Notes under the pieces: model-generated
What the model saw: only the letters and a program-made list of their open reading frames with translations
Told to the model about the DNA's origin: nothing
Databases searched by the model: none
Source: an uncultured Opitutia bacterium
GTDB taxonomy: Bacteria; Verrucomicrobiota; Verrucomicrobiia; Opitutales; Opitutaceae
NCBI GenBank assembly: GCA_903919985.1
Contig: CAIXKG010000204.1
Coordinates: forward strand, 1 to 56,869
Direction: 5' to 3'
Length of the DNA stretch: 56,869 bases
Shown: positions 34,386 through 42,754 of the stretch, in pieces
How the letters are laid out: each line of letters begins with the position of its first letter
How positions within the stretch are numbered: position 1 is the stretch's first letter
Translations under genes and position numbers: made by a program

Positions 34386-37028
34386 TCATGTCTCCTGCCG
34401 CAAAATTTCCAGCGGCGGATGATCCGTCACGCCGCGATTGGCGAGCAGCCCAGTGATGAGCGTCACGCTCGACGCTATCGCGACCGCTCCGAGCACCAGC
34501 AGCGGCGGAGCCGAGGGGGCGAGATGGAAAACATACTTAGCCAACAGCGCGTTACCCGCGATCGCGAGTCCGCCACCGACCACCGCCGCGAGCACGCCGA
34601 GGATCGCGTATTCCACCATCTGGATTTGCACGAGTTGGCGCCGCGTCGCACCGAGCGTCCGCAGCAAAACCGTTTCGCGCACGCGTTGATACCGCCCTGA
34701 CAGCACCGCACCCGCCAGCACGATGATACCCGTCGCCACGGTGAACAGCGCCATGAACTGAATCACGAACGCGACCTTTGAAAAAATGCTGTCGAGCGTT
34801 TCCATCACGAGCGCGAGATCGATCGCCGACACATTCGGAAACGCGCCCACTACCTCGCGCTGGACTCGCGCCGAATCCGCCGGCGTGGCCGTGCGCAGCG
34901 CCGCGACAAATGTCTTCGGAGCGCCCTCGATCGCGCCCTCGGGAAATACCACAAAAAAATTGGAGTCGAGCCGCCGCCATTCCACGGCGCGCACACTCGT
35001 TACTTTAGTCCGCACCGGTACGCCCTGCACGTCCCACTCGATTTCGTCGCCCAGCTCCAGTTGAAGGCTTTTCAGAAAACTTTCCTCGACCGAAATGGGC
35101 ACCACCGCTACGCCGGCCGACACCTGGCCGTCGAACTTGCCCGCGACCACGCGCTCGGTGCCGCTCAATTTACCGCGGTACGTCGAACGGTATTCGCGTC
35201 CCAACATGCCATTGGCCATACGTCCGCCGGGTTCACCCCCACGACCCAACCGCCCGCCACCTGCACCACGCCGCGTCCCGCTGCCTGGGGGCGGCGGGTT
35301 GGGATCATCCGACAGTGAGAGGTCCGGCGCAGCACTCACCCGCGGACGCGTGATTTCCTGCACCGTGCGGCCTTTGAGCGCGGCGATTTTCATCGTCACA
35401 ATCGGAGCCTGCTGCAGCACCGGCGCACCCTGAGCGACCGCCAGTTTATCGAAGGCCTCGATTTGGTCGTCCTGGATATCGAAGAACAAGAGATTGGGCC
35501 GCGAGCCGCCGCCGACGGCATCGATTTCGCGCAGCAAGGTTGTGCGCGTGAGGTAAAGCGTGAGAATTAAAAACGTCCCAAGACCGAGCGAAAGCAGCAG
35601 CAACACGGTGCGGTTGTTCGGCCGGTGCAGATTCGCCACGCCCTGCCGCACCACGTACGGCAGCGCGCGGGGTACCCAGCGACGGGCGGCCCACGCCACC
35701 CCCGCTGCGAGGCCGGCGAGCACGCCGAAGCCCACCGCCAGCATACCCGTGAAACCCAGGCCAATCCGCCAGTTGTGCGTCTGCGTATAGGCGAAGCCCG
35801 TGACGGCGACGACGATCAAGGCCACGATCAGGATACGCCAAGGATCACCCACGCCCCCGACGCGTTCCGCGAACGCCGAGCGCAGCGCCACGAGTGGCGA
35901 AACTCGCCGTACCGCGAGCAGCGGCAGCAGCGTGAAGAGAAGCGAGATCACCAGCCCGGCGGCCATGCCGCGTCCGACCTCCGCCCACGCGATGAAGAAA
36001 TCGACCTGAAACGGCAGCATACCCTTCAACATCGCGGGCAACGAGAGCTGCAGCGCCACACCGAGTGCGCCGCCCAGCACCGCGCCAAAAATCCCAAGCG
36101 CGAAGCCCTGCACCAGATAAACCGCAAAACTCTGCCCGGCGCTCGCACCCAGACAGCGCAGCACGGCCACCGTGGTGATTTTTTGCCGTACATACACATG
36201 GATGGCGCTCGCGACGCCGATCGCGCCGAGGAACAGCGCGATAAAACCCACTAGATTAAGAAAGCCCTCGATGTTAGTCAGCACCTGACCGAGATCACGT
36301 TTGCGCTCGGCGACGGTCGCCGCCGACACCCGGCGTCCGCGAAATTTGTCCCGAATCTCACGATCGATGACATCGGGATCGCGTCCCGCCGGCAGCTTCA
36401 GCAGCACGCGGTGTACGGCGAGATTTTCTTTGTTCCCGAGCTCGGTCGATTCCAGCCGGCTCATTGGAATAAAAGCGCGCGGGGCAAACGTCGCAATGGC
36501 GGACGACTCGCCGGGGACTTTTTTCAAGGCCGCAGCGACGATGAACGTGGCCTTGCCAAGCTTCACGCTGTCGCCGGGTTTGACGTTAAACTGATTGAGT
36601 AACGTCTCCTCGAGAATCACGACCGCTTCACCGGCCCGCAGCCGGGCGGGAGCGTCGGCGGGCGACGTTTCAAAATCGCCGAAGAAAGGAAAATTTTTCT
36701 CAACCGCCCGCACCTGCACGAGCCGCGTGGCATTCGCCGCGGTGGGAAACACCAGCATCGACGAAAATTCGGTGGTGGCCGATTGTTCGCCGCCGAGCGC
36801 GTCAAGGTAGGTCTTAAGGTCCGCATCCGGAGCAGCGCGGGAGGTCACGATCAGATCCGCGCCGAGGAGGCCCTTGGCCTGCAGATCGATGGCGTCCTTG
36901 AGATTGACGGTGAATGAACCGATCGCCACGAGCGCGGCGATGCCGAGGACCACCGACGACGAGAACAGCGCCAGCCGCTGCCGCGAAGCCCGCGAATCCC
37001 GCCAGGCCATTTTTAAGATGAAGTTCAT
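34386..37028 (-). CDS. ybbP: FtsX-like ABC exporter permease, YbbP-like
   Basis: An 880-residue inner-membrane permease with two FtsX-type modules. Four hydrophobic segments lie near the N-terminus and around residues 260-420, two follow at about 430-520, and the final module (VAFVIQFMALFTVATGIIVL onwards) closes the C-terminus. Each module has a large periplasmic loop; the second contains a Pro/Gly/Arg-rich insert of about 35 residues (near PNPPPPGSGTRRG). Size and architecture fit E. coli YbbP, the partner of YbbA. Here a GxxExxY module separates it from ybbA by about 570 bp, and a TesA-like gene is divergent from ybbA, as in E. coli. Confidence 0.88.
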   Translation of the reverse strand: MNFILKMAWRDSRASRQRLALFSSSVVLGIAALVAIGSFTVNLKDAIDLQAKGLLGADLIVTSRAAPDADLKTYLDALGGEQSATTEFSSMLVFPTAANATRLVQVRAVEKNFPFFGDFETSPADAPARLRAGEAVVILEETLLNQFNVKPGDSVKLGKATFIVAAALKKVPGESSAIATFAPRAFIPMSRLESTELGNKENLAVHRVLLKLPAGRDPDVIDREIRDKFRGRRVSAATVAERKRDLGQVLTNIEGFLNLVGFIALFLGAIGVASAIHVYVRQKITTVAVLRCLGASAGQSFAVYLVQGFALGIFGAVLGGALGVALQLSLPAMLKGMLPFQVDFFIAWAEVGRGMAAGLVISLLFTLLPLLAVRRVSPLVALRSAFAERVGGVGDPWRILIVALIVVAVTGFAYTQTHNWRIGLGFTGMLAVGFGVLAGLAAGVAWAARRWVPRALPYVVRQGVANLHRPNNRTVLLLLSLGLGTFLILTLYLTRTTLLREIDAVGGGSRPNLLFFDIQDDQIEAFDKLAVAQGAPVLQQAPIVTMKIAALKGRTVQEITRPRVSAAPDLSLSDDPNPPPPGSGTRRGAGGGRLGRGGEPGGRMANGMLGREYRSTYRGKLSGTERVVAGKFDGQVSAGVAVVPISVEESFLKSLQLELGDEIEWDVQGVPVRTKVTSVRAVEWRRLDSNFFVVFPEGAIEGAPKTFVAALRTATPADSARVQREVVGAFPNVSAIDLALVMETLDSIFSKVAFVIQFMALFTVATGIIVLAGAVLSGRYQRVRETVLLRTLGATRRQLVQIQMVEYAILGVLAAVVGGGLAIAGNALLAKYVFHLAPSAPPLLVLGAVAIASSVTLITGLLANRGVTDHPPLEILRQET

Positions 37029-37034
37029 GAAGAA

Positions 37035-37596
37035 TTGCCCACGGAACACACGGAATACACGGAAATCTCAGAGGACGAAGCGCTCATGTTCGATTTTGGG
37101 AAAGTGGCCAAAGTTTACGAGCAGCCCGACCCGAAGGCCCGTCGCGTGAAGATAATTTTGAACCTGAGCGCGATGCTCGTCGACCAGCTTGGACACCGCT
37201 TTTATTTCCACGATCACTTTGCCGAAGCAGACAAAATCCGCGACGTAGCGCTGCTTGAGCGGATGCCCCTTGTAGTTCAAGGCGAGCTGCACGAGCGCCT
37301 TCGCCGGAATTTCCCTCAGTTGGAATTCTATTTCGAGGCACTCCTGAAATACCGCCTCAAGAAACCCACAGCCCTTGTCACGATAAACTTCAAAGCATGC
37401 TCCGAGAAGCCGGTACGTTTCGTCCTCGTTGATAAGTTTACCCATGATCCCTCTTCCGTGAATGCGGTTTTTTCGGTGAACAACTTCAGCCTCTGTCATA
37501 ACTCCTCCTTCGCGGAGGGGACATTCGATCATTTGCTCGAAATAAATCCTGCGCCTCATTTCTTGTTTCCGTGTGTTCCGTGTGTTCCGTGGGCAA
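37035..37596. mobile_element. Inverted-repeat-bounded module carrying an intact GxxExxY gene
   Basis: Arms at 37035-37065 and 37566-37596 are inverted copies matching at 30 of 31 positions, starting TTGCCCACGG and built from CACGGAA iterations. The module begins six bases from the ybbP start codon and ends two bases from the ybbA stop codon, so it occupies exactly the gap within the ybbA-ybbP pair. The only cargo is a GxxExxY gene on the minus strand whose stop codon is next to the left arm. No transposase is present. Confidence 0.75.
37068..37445 (-). CDS. GxxExxY family protein (intact)
   Basis: A 125-residue soluble protein of the GxxExxY family: ETYRLLGACFEVYRDKGCG, FLEAVFQECLEIEF, LNYKGHPLKQRYVADFVCFG, VIVEIKAVSKL and LHATGLRVGLLVNFGH. 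The D-x(n)-E-x-K arrangement (ADFVCFG, VEIKAV) looks like a PD-(D/E)xK nuclease core; the biological role is undefined. The start at 37445 is preferred because MGKLINEDETY matches the family and an AGAGGG lies just upstream, one of the few Shine-Dalgarno sequences in this window. It is boxed by inverted repeats and its stop codon nearly touches the left arm. Confidence 0.88.
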   Translation of the reverse strand: MGKLINEDETYRLLGACFEVYRDKGCGFLEAVFQECLEIEFQLREIPAKALVQLALNYKGHPLKQRYVADFVCFGKVIVEIKAVSKLVDEHRAQVQNYLHATGLRVGLLVNFGHFPKIEHERFVL

Positions 37597-37598
37597 AC

Positions 37599-38291
37599 TC
37601 AGCTTCTGTCATCGCTCACCACCGCGCCGTTTTTGAGCCGGATCACGCGCTGACATTTCCGCGCCAGCTCCATGTCGTGGGTGACGAGCACCAGCGTCGT
37701 TCCTTTTTCGCGGTTCAATCCGAACACCAAATCCACCATCGCCGCCGCGGTGTCGCCATCGAGATTTCCCGTCGGCTCGTCGCAAAACAAAATCTTCGGC
37801 CGGTTCATGAACGCCCGCGCCAGCGCCACGCGCTGCTGTTCGCCGCCAGAAAGCTGCACCGGATAATGTTCACACCGCTCGGCCAACCCAACCCGTCCAA
37901 GCAAGGCCCGCGCTTCCGCTTCGGTCGCCGCGCCGCCTTCACCGCGCAATTCGAGCGGGACGAGCACGTTCTCCAGTGCCGTCAGCGTCGGGATCAATTG
38001 GAAATTCTGAAACACAAAACCCACGTGCGCGTTTCGCACCCGTGCGCGGCCGTCTTCGTCGAGCGCACCCAGTTCTGAGCCGGCCACGCTGACGGTCCCG
38101 CTCGAAGCCCGGTCGAGCCCCGCGCACAAACCGAGGAGCGTCGTCTTCCCGCTCCCGCTCGGGCCCACGATCGCCAGACTCGCACCGGCCTCGAGGTCGA
38201 AGCTCACCTCCCGCAATACCGTCAAAGGGCCCGCCGCCGTGCGGTAACTTTTGGTGAGTCGCTCGACTTTCAAAATGGATTGGACACTCAT
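37599..38291 (-). CDS. ybbA: ABC exporter ATP-binding protein, YbbA/LolD-like
   Basis: A 230-residue ABC ATPase of the MacB/LolD/YbbA type. Walker A GPSGSGKTTLLGL (about residue 42), Q-loop FVFQNFQLIPTLTAL, signature LSGGEQQRVALARAF, Walker B ILFCDEPTGNLDGDTA and switch His in LVTHDMELA are all present. It works with the FtsX-type permease encoded downstream. In E. coli, YbbAP is linked to the divergent esterase TesA and the same arrangement exists here (38400, divergent). The GxxExxY module begins two bases after the stop codon. Confidence 0.9.
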   Translation of the reverse strand: MSVQSILKVERLTKSYRTAAGPLTVLREVSFDLEAGASLAIVGPSGSGKTTLLGLCAGLDRASSGTVSVAGSELGALDEDGRARVRNAHVGFVFQNFQLIPTLTALENVLVPLELRGEGGAATEAEARALLGRVGLAERCEHYPVQLSGGEQQRVALARAFMNRPKILFCDEPTGNLDGDTAAAMVDLVFGLNREKGTTLVLVTHDMELARKCQRVIRLKNGAVVSDDRS

Positions 38292-38301
38292 TAAGTCGCT
38301 T

Positions 38302-38325
38302 ACGAAACACACGAAACCCACGAAA
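38302..38325 (+). repeat. Half-repeat with iterated ACGAAAC units
   Basis: TACGAAACACACGAAACCCA with one further CACGAAAA unit, in the divergent gap between ybbA and the TesA-like gene. It resembles one arm of the iterated inverted-repeat modules. No convincing opposite arm is seen. Confidence 0.4.
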
Positions 38326-38399
38326 AGAAAGCCGGAGATGCCGATTGGTCCAAAAACACTACGAGCGGTCGACCCTCAACGGGCCGCGGAACCCCAGCC

Positions 38400-39059
38400 A
38401 TGAAACTTAACCGCCCTCTGCTGTTTTCCCTTTCCCTTTGTCTCGTGGGTTTCCTCCGTCCGCTACTCGCAGCCGACACCAAAACCATCGTGTTCTTCGG
38501 CGACAGTCTCACCGCCGGCTACGGTCTGGCCAGCGCCGCCACCGACGCTTTTCCCGCCCTCATTCAGGGAAAAATCGACGGGCTTCCAATCGCGCCGGAC
38601 TCGCGGGTTCCCGCCGTGACTTGGCGTGTAGTCAACGCCGGTCTGAGCGGCGAAACCACTGCAGGCGGCCTCCGTCGGGTCGATTGGATCCTGCGCCAGC
38701 CCGTCGATATTTTCGTTCTGGCGTTGGGCGGCAACGACGGCCTCCGCGGCATCGATCCGGCGATATCCAAAAAAAATCTTCAGGCCCTGATTGACCGGGT
38801 GCACGCCCGATATCCCGCGGCGAAAATCGTGATCGCAGGCATGATGATGCCGGGCTTCATGGGCGAAGATTACGTGAAAGCGTTCGCCGCGATGTATCCC
38901 GCGCTCGCCGAACAAAACCATCTGGACCTCATCCCATTTCTCCTCGACCGCGTAGGCGGGCACCAAAATCTCAACCAACCTGATGGTATCCATCCCACCG
39001 CCGCCGGCCACGCGATCGTCGCGGAAACGGTCTGGAACCACCTAAAACCGCTGCTGTGA
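38400..39059 (+). CDS. tesA: Arylesterase/lysophospholipase, TesA-like SGNH hydrolase
   Basis: A 219-residue periplasmic SGNH esterase/thioesterase. Signal peptide to about residue 25, block I FFGDSLTAGYGL (Ser about residue 36), block II Gly in NAGLSGETTAGG, block III LALGGNDGLRG and block V DGIHPTAAGH with the Asp-His pair. This is the TesA set in order and length. It is divergent from ybbA, as in E. coli, consistent with a shared role of YbbAP and TesA in handling hydrophobic esters. The next small frame overlaps its stop by four bases. Confidence 0.92.
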   Translation: MKLNRPLLFSLSLCLVGFLRPLLAADTKTIVFFGDSLTAGYGLASAATDAFPALIQGKIDGLPIAPDSRVPAVTWRVVNAGLSGETTAGGLRRVDWILRQPVDIFVLALGGNDGLRGIDPAISKKNLQALIDRVHARYPAAKIVIAGMMMPGFMGEDYVKAFAAMYPALAEQNHLDLIPFLLDRVGGHQNLNQPDGIHPTAAGHAIVAETVWNHLKPLL

Positions 39060-39304
39060 AATCCCTCCACGCCGCCCTCCTTCTACTGCTAACACCCTGC
39101 CTTTCCCGCGCATCAGGCCTGGCCCCGAATCGCACGACGACGGCGGTCTGGCAAATCAACGCCACCAACACAAACCGCGCCTCCGACACGATCAACTTCG
39201 CGCCGAATTCTTCTCCCGCTTTCAAGTTCCGTCCGCTCGGCACCGTACCCGTCAAAGGCCGCGCCGAGCCCGTGGAAATCTTCGCCGTTGATCAGACCGG
39301 GTAG
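39056..39304 (+). CDS. Small secreted frame ending in an adenylate-cyclase-like tail
   Basis: An 82-codon frame starting with GTG that overlaps the TesA-like stop. It begins with a signal-peptide-like stretch (MKSLHAALLLLLTPCLSRA) and ends with FRPLGTVPVKGRAEPVEIFAV, which strongly resembles the last strand of class III adenylate/guanylate cyclases; RASDTINFAP in between recalls the cyclase GDTVNLASR block. The catalytic core is missing. It is most likely a deletion remnant of a cyclase gene fused to an upstream signal-like sequence, rather than an active enzyme. Confidence 0.5.
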   Translation: MKSLHAALLLLLTPCLSRASGLAPNRTTTAVWQINATNTNRASDTINFAPNSSPAFKFRPLGTVPVKGRAEPVEIFAVDQTG

Positions 39305-39417
39305 TACCAGAGCTTCGGCCCGCGTTCCGGAAAAAAACCGCGGGTGAAGCGGGGCTATCCGCCTCCAAAAACAATCTCGTTCCCTGCGCTTTCAGCCGGA
39401 AGGCTCCATTCCAACGC

Positions 39418-39915
39418 ATGAATGCCCCGAAGCTTCTCCACGTCGTCGTCGCCTGTGCGGAAAACCGCGTGATCGGCCGTGAGGGACGTCTGCCTTGGCG
39501 CATTCCGGAAGACGTCGCCCAATTTCACGCGCTCACCGCCGGCCAGACTGTCGTGATGGGCCCGCTTTGTTATAAAGGCTGGCCGCGCGCCCGCACCGAA
39601 GGGCGCCACCCGATCGTGATCACGCGCGATCGCACCGTCGCCCAGCCGGGCACCGACGTCGTTGCCTCACTCCACGACGCGCTCGTCCTCGCCGAGAAGC
39701 TGCCCGGCGCAATCATGATCTGCGGCGGCGAACGGATCTACGCGGAATCGCTCGCCCTCGATCGCCCGATGCGTCTCCACCTCACCCTCGTGCACGCCAC
39801 CCTCCCCGGCGATCGCTTCTTCCCCGATTGGCGAAATGGCTCTTGGCGTGAACTCAGCCGGCGCGAGAGCGCCGATGAGAACTTCCGGTATAGTTTTATC
39901 GAATTGGAAAAATAG
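39418..39915 (+). CDS. folA: Dihydrofolate reductase
   Basis: Reduces dihydrofolate to tetrahydrofolate with NADPH. The 165-residue protein has the DHFR blocks: VVVACAENRVIGREGRLPW (residues 9-27), IPEDVAQFHALT with the acidic active-site residue, the NADPH loop TVVMG followed by GWPRARTEGRHPIVITR, IMICGGERIYAESL and LHLTLVHATLPGDRFFP. Length is normal. One feature differs from common DHFRs: PLCYKGWP replaces the usual RKTWES-like sequence after VMG, so the cofactor loop is atypical. The gene stands alone between a small remnant and a convergent carbonic anhydrase gene. Confidence 0.9.
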   Translation: MNAPKLLHVVVACAENRVIGREGRLPWRIPEDVAQFHALTAGQTVVMGPLCYKGWPRARTEGRHPIVITRDRTVAQPGTDVVASLHDALVLAEKLPGAIMICGGERIYAESLALDRPMRLHLTLVHATLPGDRFFPDWRNGSWRELSRRESADENFRYSFIELEK

Positions 39916-39951
39916 CGCGGCCCGAAACCGGACCTAAAGGTCCCACCGCAT

Positions 39952-40494
39952 TTACCGAGATTTAAGGGCCGCGTGGGCCTTTGCCACCTCAACGTATTTT
40001 TCCGCCCATGGCTTCAGGCCTTTTATTTCCTCGGCGGTAAGTGGACGCACCACTTTGGCCGGCGAGCCGTAAACCATGGAGCCCGGCGGACACGTGAAAC
40101 GCTGCGGCACGAGCGAGTTCGCGCCCACGATGCTCTGAGCGCCGATTTTCGCTCCGTCGAGGACCGTCGCCCCCATACCGATCAGGCATTCGTCCTCGAT
40201 CGTGCAGGCGTGAATGATCGCTGCGTGTCCGATTGTGCACCACGCCCCGATGTGCGCCCCAAGATCGTCGGCCAGATGCACGATCGCGTTGTCCTGAATA
40301 TTCGTCCCCTCGCCCACGCGGATTTCCTGGATGTCGCCGCGCAACACCGCGCCGTAGAAAACGCTGCTCGACGGACCCAACACGACATCGCCGACCACCG
40401 TGGCATTATCGGCGACGAAGAGCGCATGGCCTGTGTCGGGAGTTTTTCCGAGGTGAGACGCGAGCAGCAATTGGGTGTTCGTGATGGGATTCAT
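39952..40494 (-). CDS. Gamma-class carbonic anhydrase-like hexapeptide-repeat protein
   Basis: A 180-residue left-handed beta-helix protein. Hexapeptide turns are clear (VVGDVVLGPSSSVFYGAVLR, NIQDNAIVHLADDLG, CTIGHAAIIHACTIEDECLI). The zinc ligands expected for gamma carbonic anhydrases are at His73, His90 and His95. Related proteins (YrdA, PaaY) include inactive ones, so activity is uncertain. It overlaps the end of the upstream permease gene by four bases (translational coupling) and is preceded by an AAGGA sequence, one of few Shine-Dalgarno-like sites here. Confidence 0.88.
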   Translation of the reverse strand: MNPITNTQLLLASHLGKTPDTGHALFVADNATVVGDVVLGPSSSVFYGAVLRGDIQEIRVGEGTNIQDNAIVHLADDLGAHIGAWCTIGHAAIIHACTIEDECLIGMGATVLDGAKIGAQSIVGANSLVPQRFTCPPGSMVYGSPAKVVRPLTAEEIKGLKPWAEKYVEVAKAHAALKSR

Positions 40495-41465
40495 TTTTCC
40501 TTCGAGTAAGGTAAGCCGATAACTTTGGGAGGATGCGCCTGACCGACGAATCCGGCGAGCAACAACACCGTGAGCGCATAGGGCAGCGCGAGAATGAACT
40601 GCACCGGCACGACACCCACCAACGGCAGCGCGACGCCTTGCAGCCGGGTCGCAAGCGCATCGGTAAAAGCAAACAGCAAGCACGCCCCGAGCGTGGGCCA
40701 CGGACGCCATTTGCCGAAAATCAACGCCGCGAGCGCGAGGTAACCTTTGCCCGCCGTCATGTCGCGGACAAAACCCGAATTCGCCGCCGTCGACAGGTAC
40801 GCACCCGCGACGCCACACAACACGCCGGAAATCGTCACCGCTTGGTAGCGCAATCGCGTCACGGAAATTCCAGCCGTGTCGACCGCGTGCGGATTCTCGC
40901 CAACGGCGCGCAACCGCAGCCCGAAACGCGTGCGAAACAGGATCCACGCACTCAACGGTACCAGCCCGCCCGCGAGGTAAACCACGAGGTTGTGCCCGCT
41001 CAAAAGTTCCGCGTAGAGCAACCCGGGGAAAGGCGCCTCCCGTGCCGTCTGCGCCCACGGCAGCATCACCGCCGTGAAACGCTGGCCCGGCGCATCGAGC
41101 TGCGGCGTTTGTCCGCCGAGGTTAAACCACGCGAGCCCAAGGGTCGGCGCGAGCCCGACAACGATAATCGTCACTGCCATGCCGGCGACGACTTGGTTGC
41201 CGCGATGCGTAATGCACGCGAACCCAATCAACCACGCCAGCAAAACGCCGGTGGCGATGCCCGCCCCCAAACCGAACCAAGCCGAACCCGTCATCGCTGA
41301 AACCGCGGCCGCAGCGAAGGCCGCGCCGAGCATTTTCCCTTCGAGGCCAAGATCGATCACGCCCGAACGCTCCGAAAACAGTCCCGCGAGCGCCGCCAGC
41401 AGCAGCGGCGTCGCCACGCGTATCGTGGCGGCGAGCAAGAGGACGATCAGCGTGTAGGTTTCCAT
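40491..41465 (-). CDS. BMP-type nucleoside ABC transporter permease (second)
   Basis: A 324-residue inner-membrane permease of the BPD_transp_2 branch used by BmpA/Nup nucleoside importers, with about eight to nine hydrophobic segments. Family blocks are FSERSGVIDLGLEGKMLGAA (about residues 31-50), ITHRGNQVVAGMAVTI, RAVGENPHAVDTAGISV and MTAGKGYLALAALIFGKW. It pairs with the permease at 41575-42675 and the double ATPase at 42755. Its end overlaps the carbonic anhydrase start by four bases. Confidence 0.9.
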   Translation of the reverse strand: METYTLIVLLLAATIRVATPLLLAALAGLFSERSGVIDLGLEGKMLGAAFAAAAVSAMTGSAWFGLGAGIATGVLLAWLIGFACITHRGNQVVAGMAVTIIVVGLAPTLGLAWFNLGGQTPQLDAPGQRFTAVMLPWAQTAREAPFPGLLYAELLSGHNLVVYLAGGLVPLSAWILFRTRFGLRLRAVGENPHAVDTAGISVTRLRYQAVTISGVLCGVAGAYLSTAANSGFVRDMTAGKGYLALAALIFGKWRPWPTLGACLLFAFTDALATRLQGVALPLVGVVPVQFILALPYALTVLLLAGFVGQAHPPKVIGLPYSKEK

Positions 41466-41574
41466 CGTCAGAGAGAGCGCCCGAGGCCGCGCGCGTTAAC
41501 CCTCACGCACCGGTGCGACGGGGTCGGAGCCTTACGCGGCGGATTAAGAATCATCCACCCTAACCTTAATGTCT

Positions 41575-42675
41575 TCATACCTTCACCCTCCGCGTCAGCA
41601 CCGCCGCCAGCGGCCGCCGGAAAACATTTCCCAACGCCCCGCAAAAAAGGATCACGAGACCTTGGATCACGACGACCATATCCCGATTCACCCGCGGCAT
41701 ATCGAACGAGAGCTGCGACCCGCCTTGGTACAACGCACCAAAAAGCACGGCCGCGAAAAAAATGCCGGCCGGATGATTTCTTCCCATCAACGCCACCGCG
41801 ATGCCGACAAAGCCCGCCCCGCCCGGAAAATCCATCAGGATGCGATGCTGCGAACCCATCAATTCGTTGAGGCCGAGCCCGCCCGCCAGTGCCCCCGAAA
41901 GCAGCATCGCACCCAGCGTGATATTGGCGGGTTTGATCCCAGCATACACCGCCGCGGCCGGACTTTCCCCCACGACGCGCAGCGCGTAACCCCAGCGCGT
42001 GTGCCAGATCAAAACCCACACGAACGCGGACGCCGCCAGCGCAAAAATGAACGCCAAATTAAACGGCGTCGCCGCAAACGTTACGCCCATTTTCGCGAGC
42101 AGTTCGTGCATCGCCGGCATCACCGCGTTGGCCGCGAACTCGCGCGTCTCGGGCGATTGCTGGCCGGGTTTGATCAGAACGTTGACCAGCAGGTAGGTCA
42201 CCACCGCCGAAGCGATGAAGTTGAACATGATCGTCGTGATGACGATATGGCTGCCGCGTTTCGCCTGCAGCCAGCCCGGGATCAACGCCCACGCTGCGCC
42301 ACCGAACGCGCCCGCGAGCACGGCCAGCGGCAGCACCAGCCAGAACGACCACGTGCCGAACCAAAGACAGACCAGCCCGGTGCAAAGTCCCCCGATGTAG
42401 GCCTGGCCTTCGCCACCGATGTTGAAAAGCCCGGCGTGGTAGGCGACCGCCACTGCGAGCCCGGTGAACATAAAATTGGTCGCGTAATAGAGCGTATAGC
42501 CAACTCCCTCCTGCGAGCCGAGTGAGCCCGCGGCCATGAGTTTGAGCGCGGCCCACGGACTCTCGCCGAGCAGAAGGATGATCGCGCCCGAGACCAGCAA
42601 CGCCGCGAGCAAGTTCACGACGGGCAACAGCGCGAGTTCCGCCCAGCGCGGGAGTTTGGCCGGAGAGCTCATCAC
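41575..42675 (-). CDS. BMP-type nucleoside ABC transporter permease (first)
   Basis: A 366-residue inner-membrane permease, partner of the one at 40491-41465. Blocks typical of this subfamily are FNIGGEGQAYIGGL (about residue 84), KRGSHIVITTIMFNFIA, RVVGESPAAAVYAGI, GGAGFVGIAVALMGRNHPAG and GSQLSFDMPRVN. About ten hydrophobic segments are visible. It follows the ATPase gene by 79 bp and precedes the second permease by 109 bp in one transcription unit. The substrate family is purine or pyrimidine nucleosides by homology. Confidence 0.9.
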   Translation of the reverse strand: MMSSPAKLPRWAELALLPVVNLLAALLVSGAIILLLGESPWAALKLMAAGSLGSQEGVGYTLYYATNFMFTGLAVAVAYHAGLFNIGGEGQAYIGGLCTGLVCLWFGTWSFWLVLPLAVLAGAFGGAAWALIPGWLQAKRGSHIVITTIMFNFIASAVVTYLLVNVLIKPGQQSPETREFAANAVMPAMHELLAKMGVTFAATPFNLAFIFALAASAFVWVLIWHTRWGYALRVVGESPAAAVYAGIKPANITLGAMLLSGALAGGLGLNELMGSQHRILMDFPGGAGFVGIAVALMGRNHPAGIFFAAVLFGALYQGGSQLSFDMPRVNRDMVVVIQGLVILFCGALGNVFRRPLAAVLTRRVKV

Positions 42676-42754
42676 CTGAGCGCGCCGCCGCCCTCGGCCG
42701 AGATGGTAAATTCCGGAAATGACCGGGCGCAGGCGCGCTCTCGCCGGATCGCCT

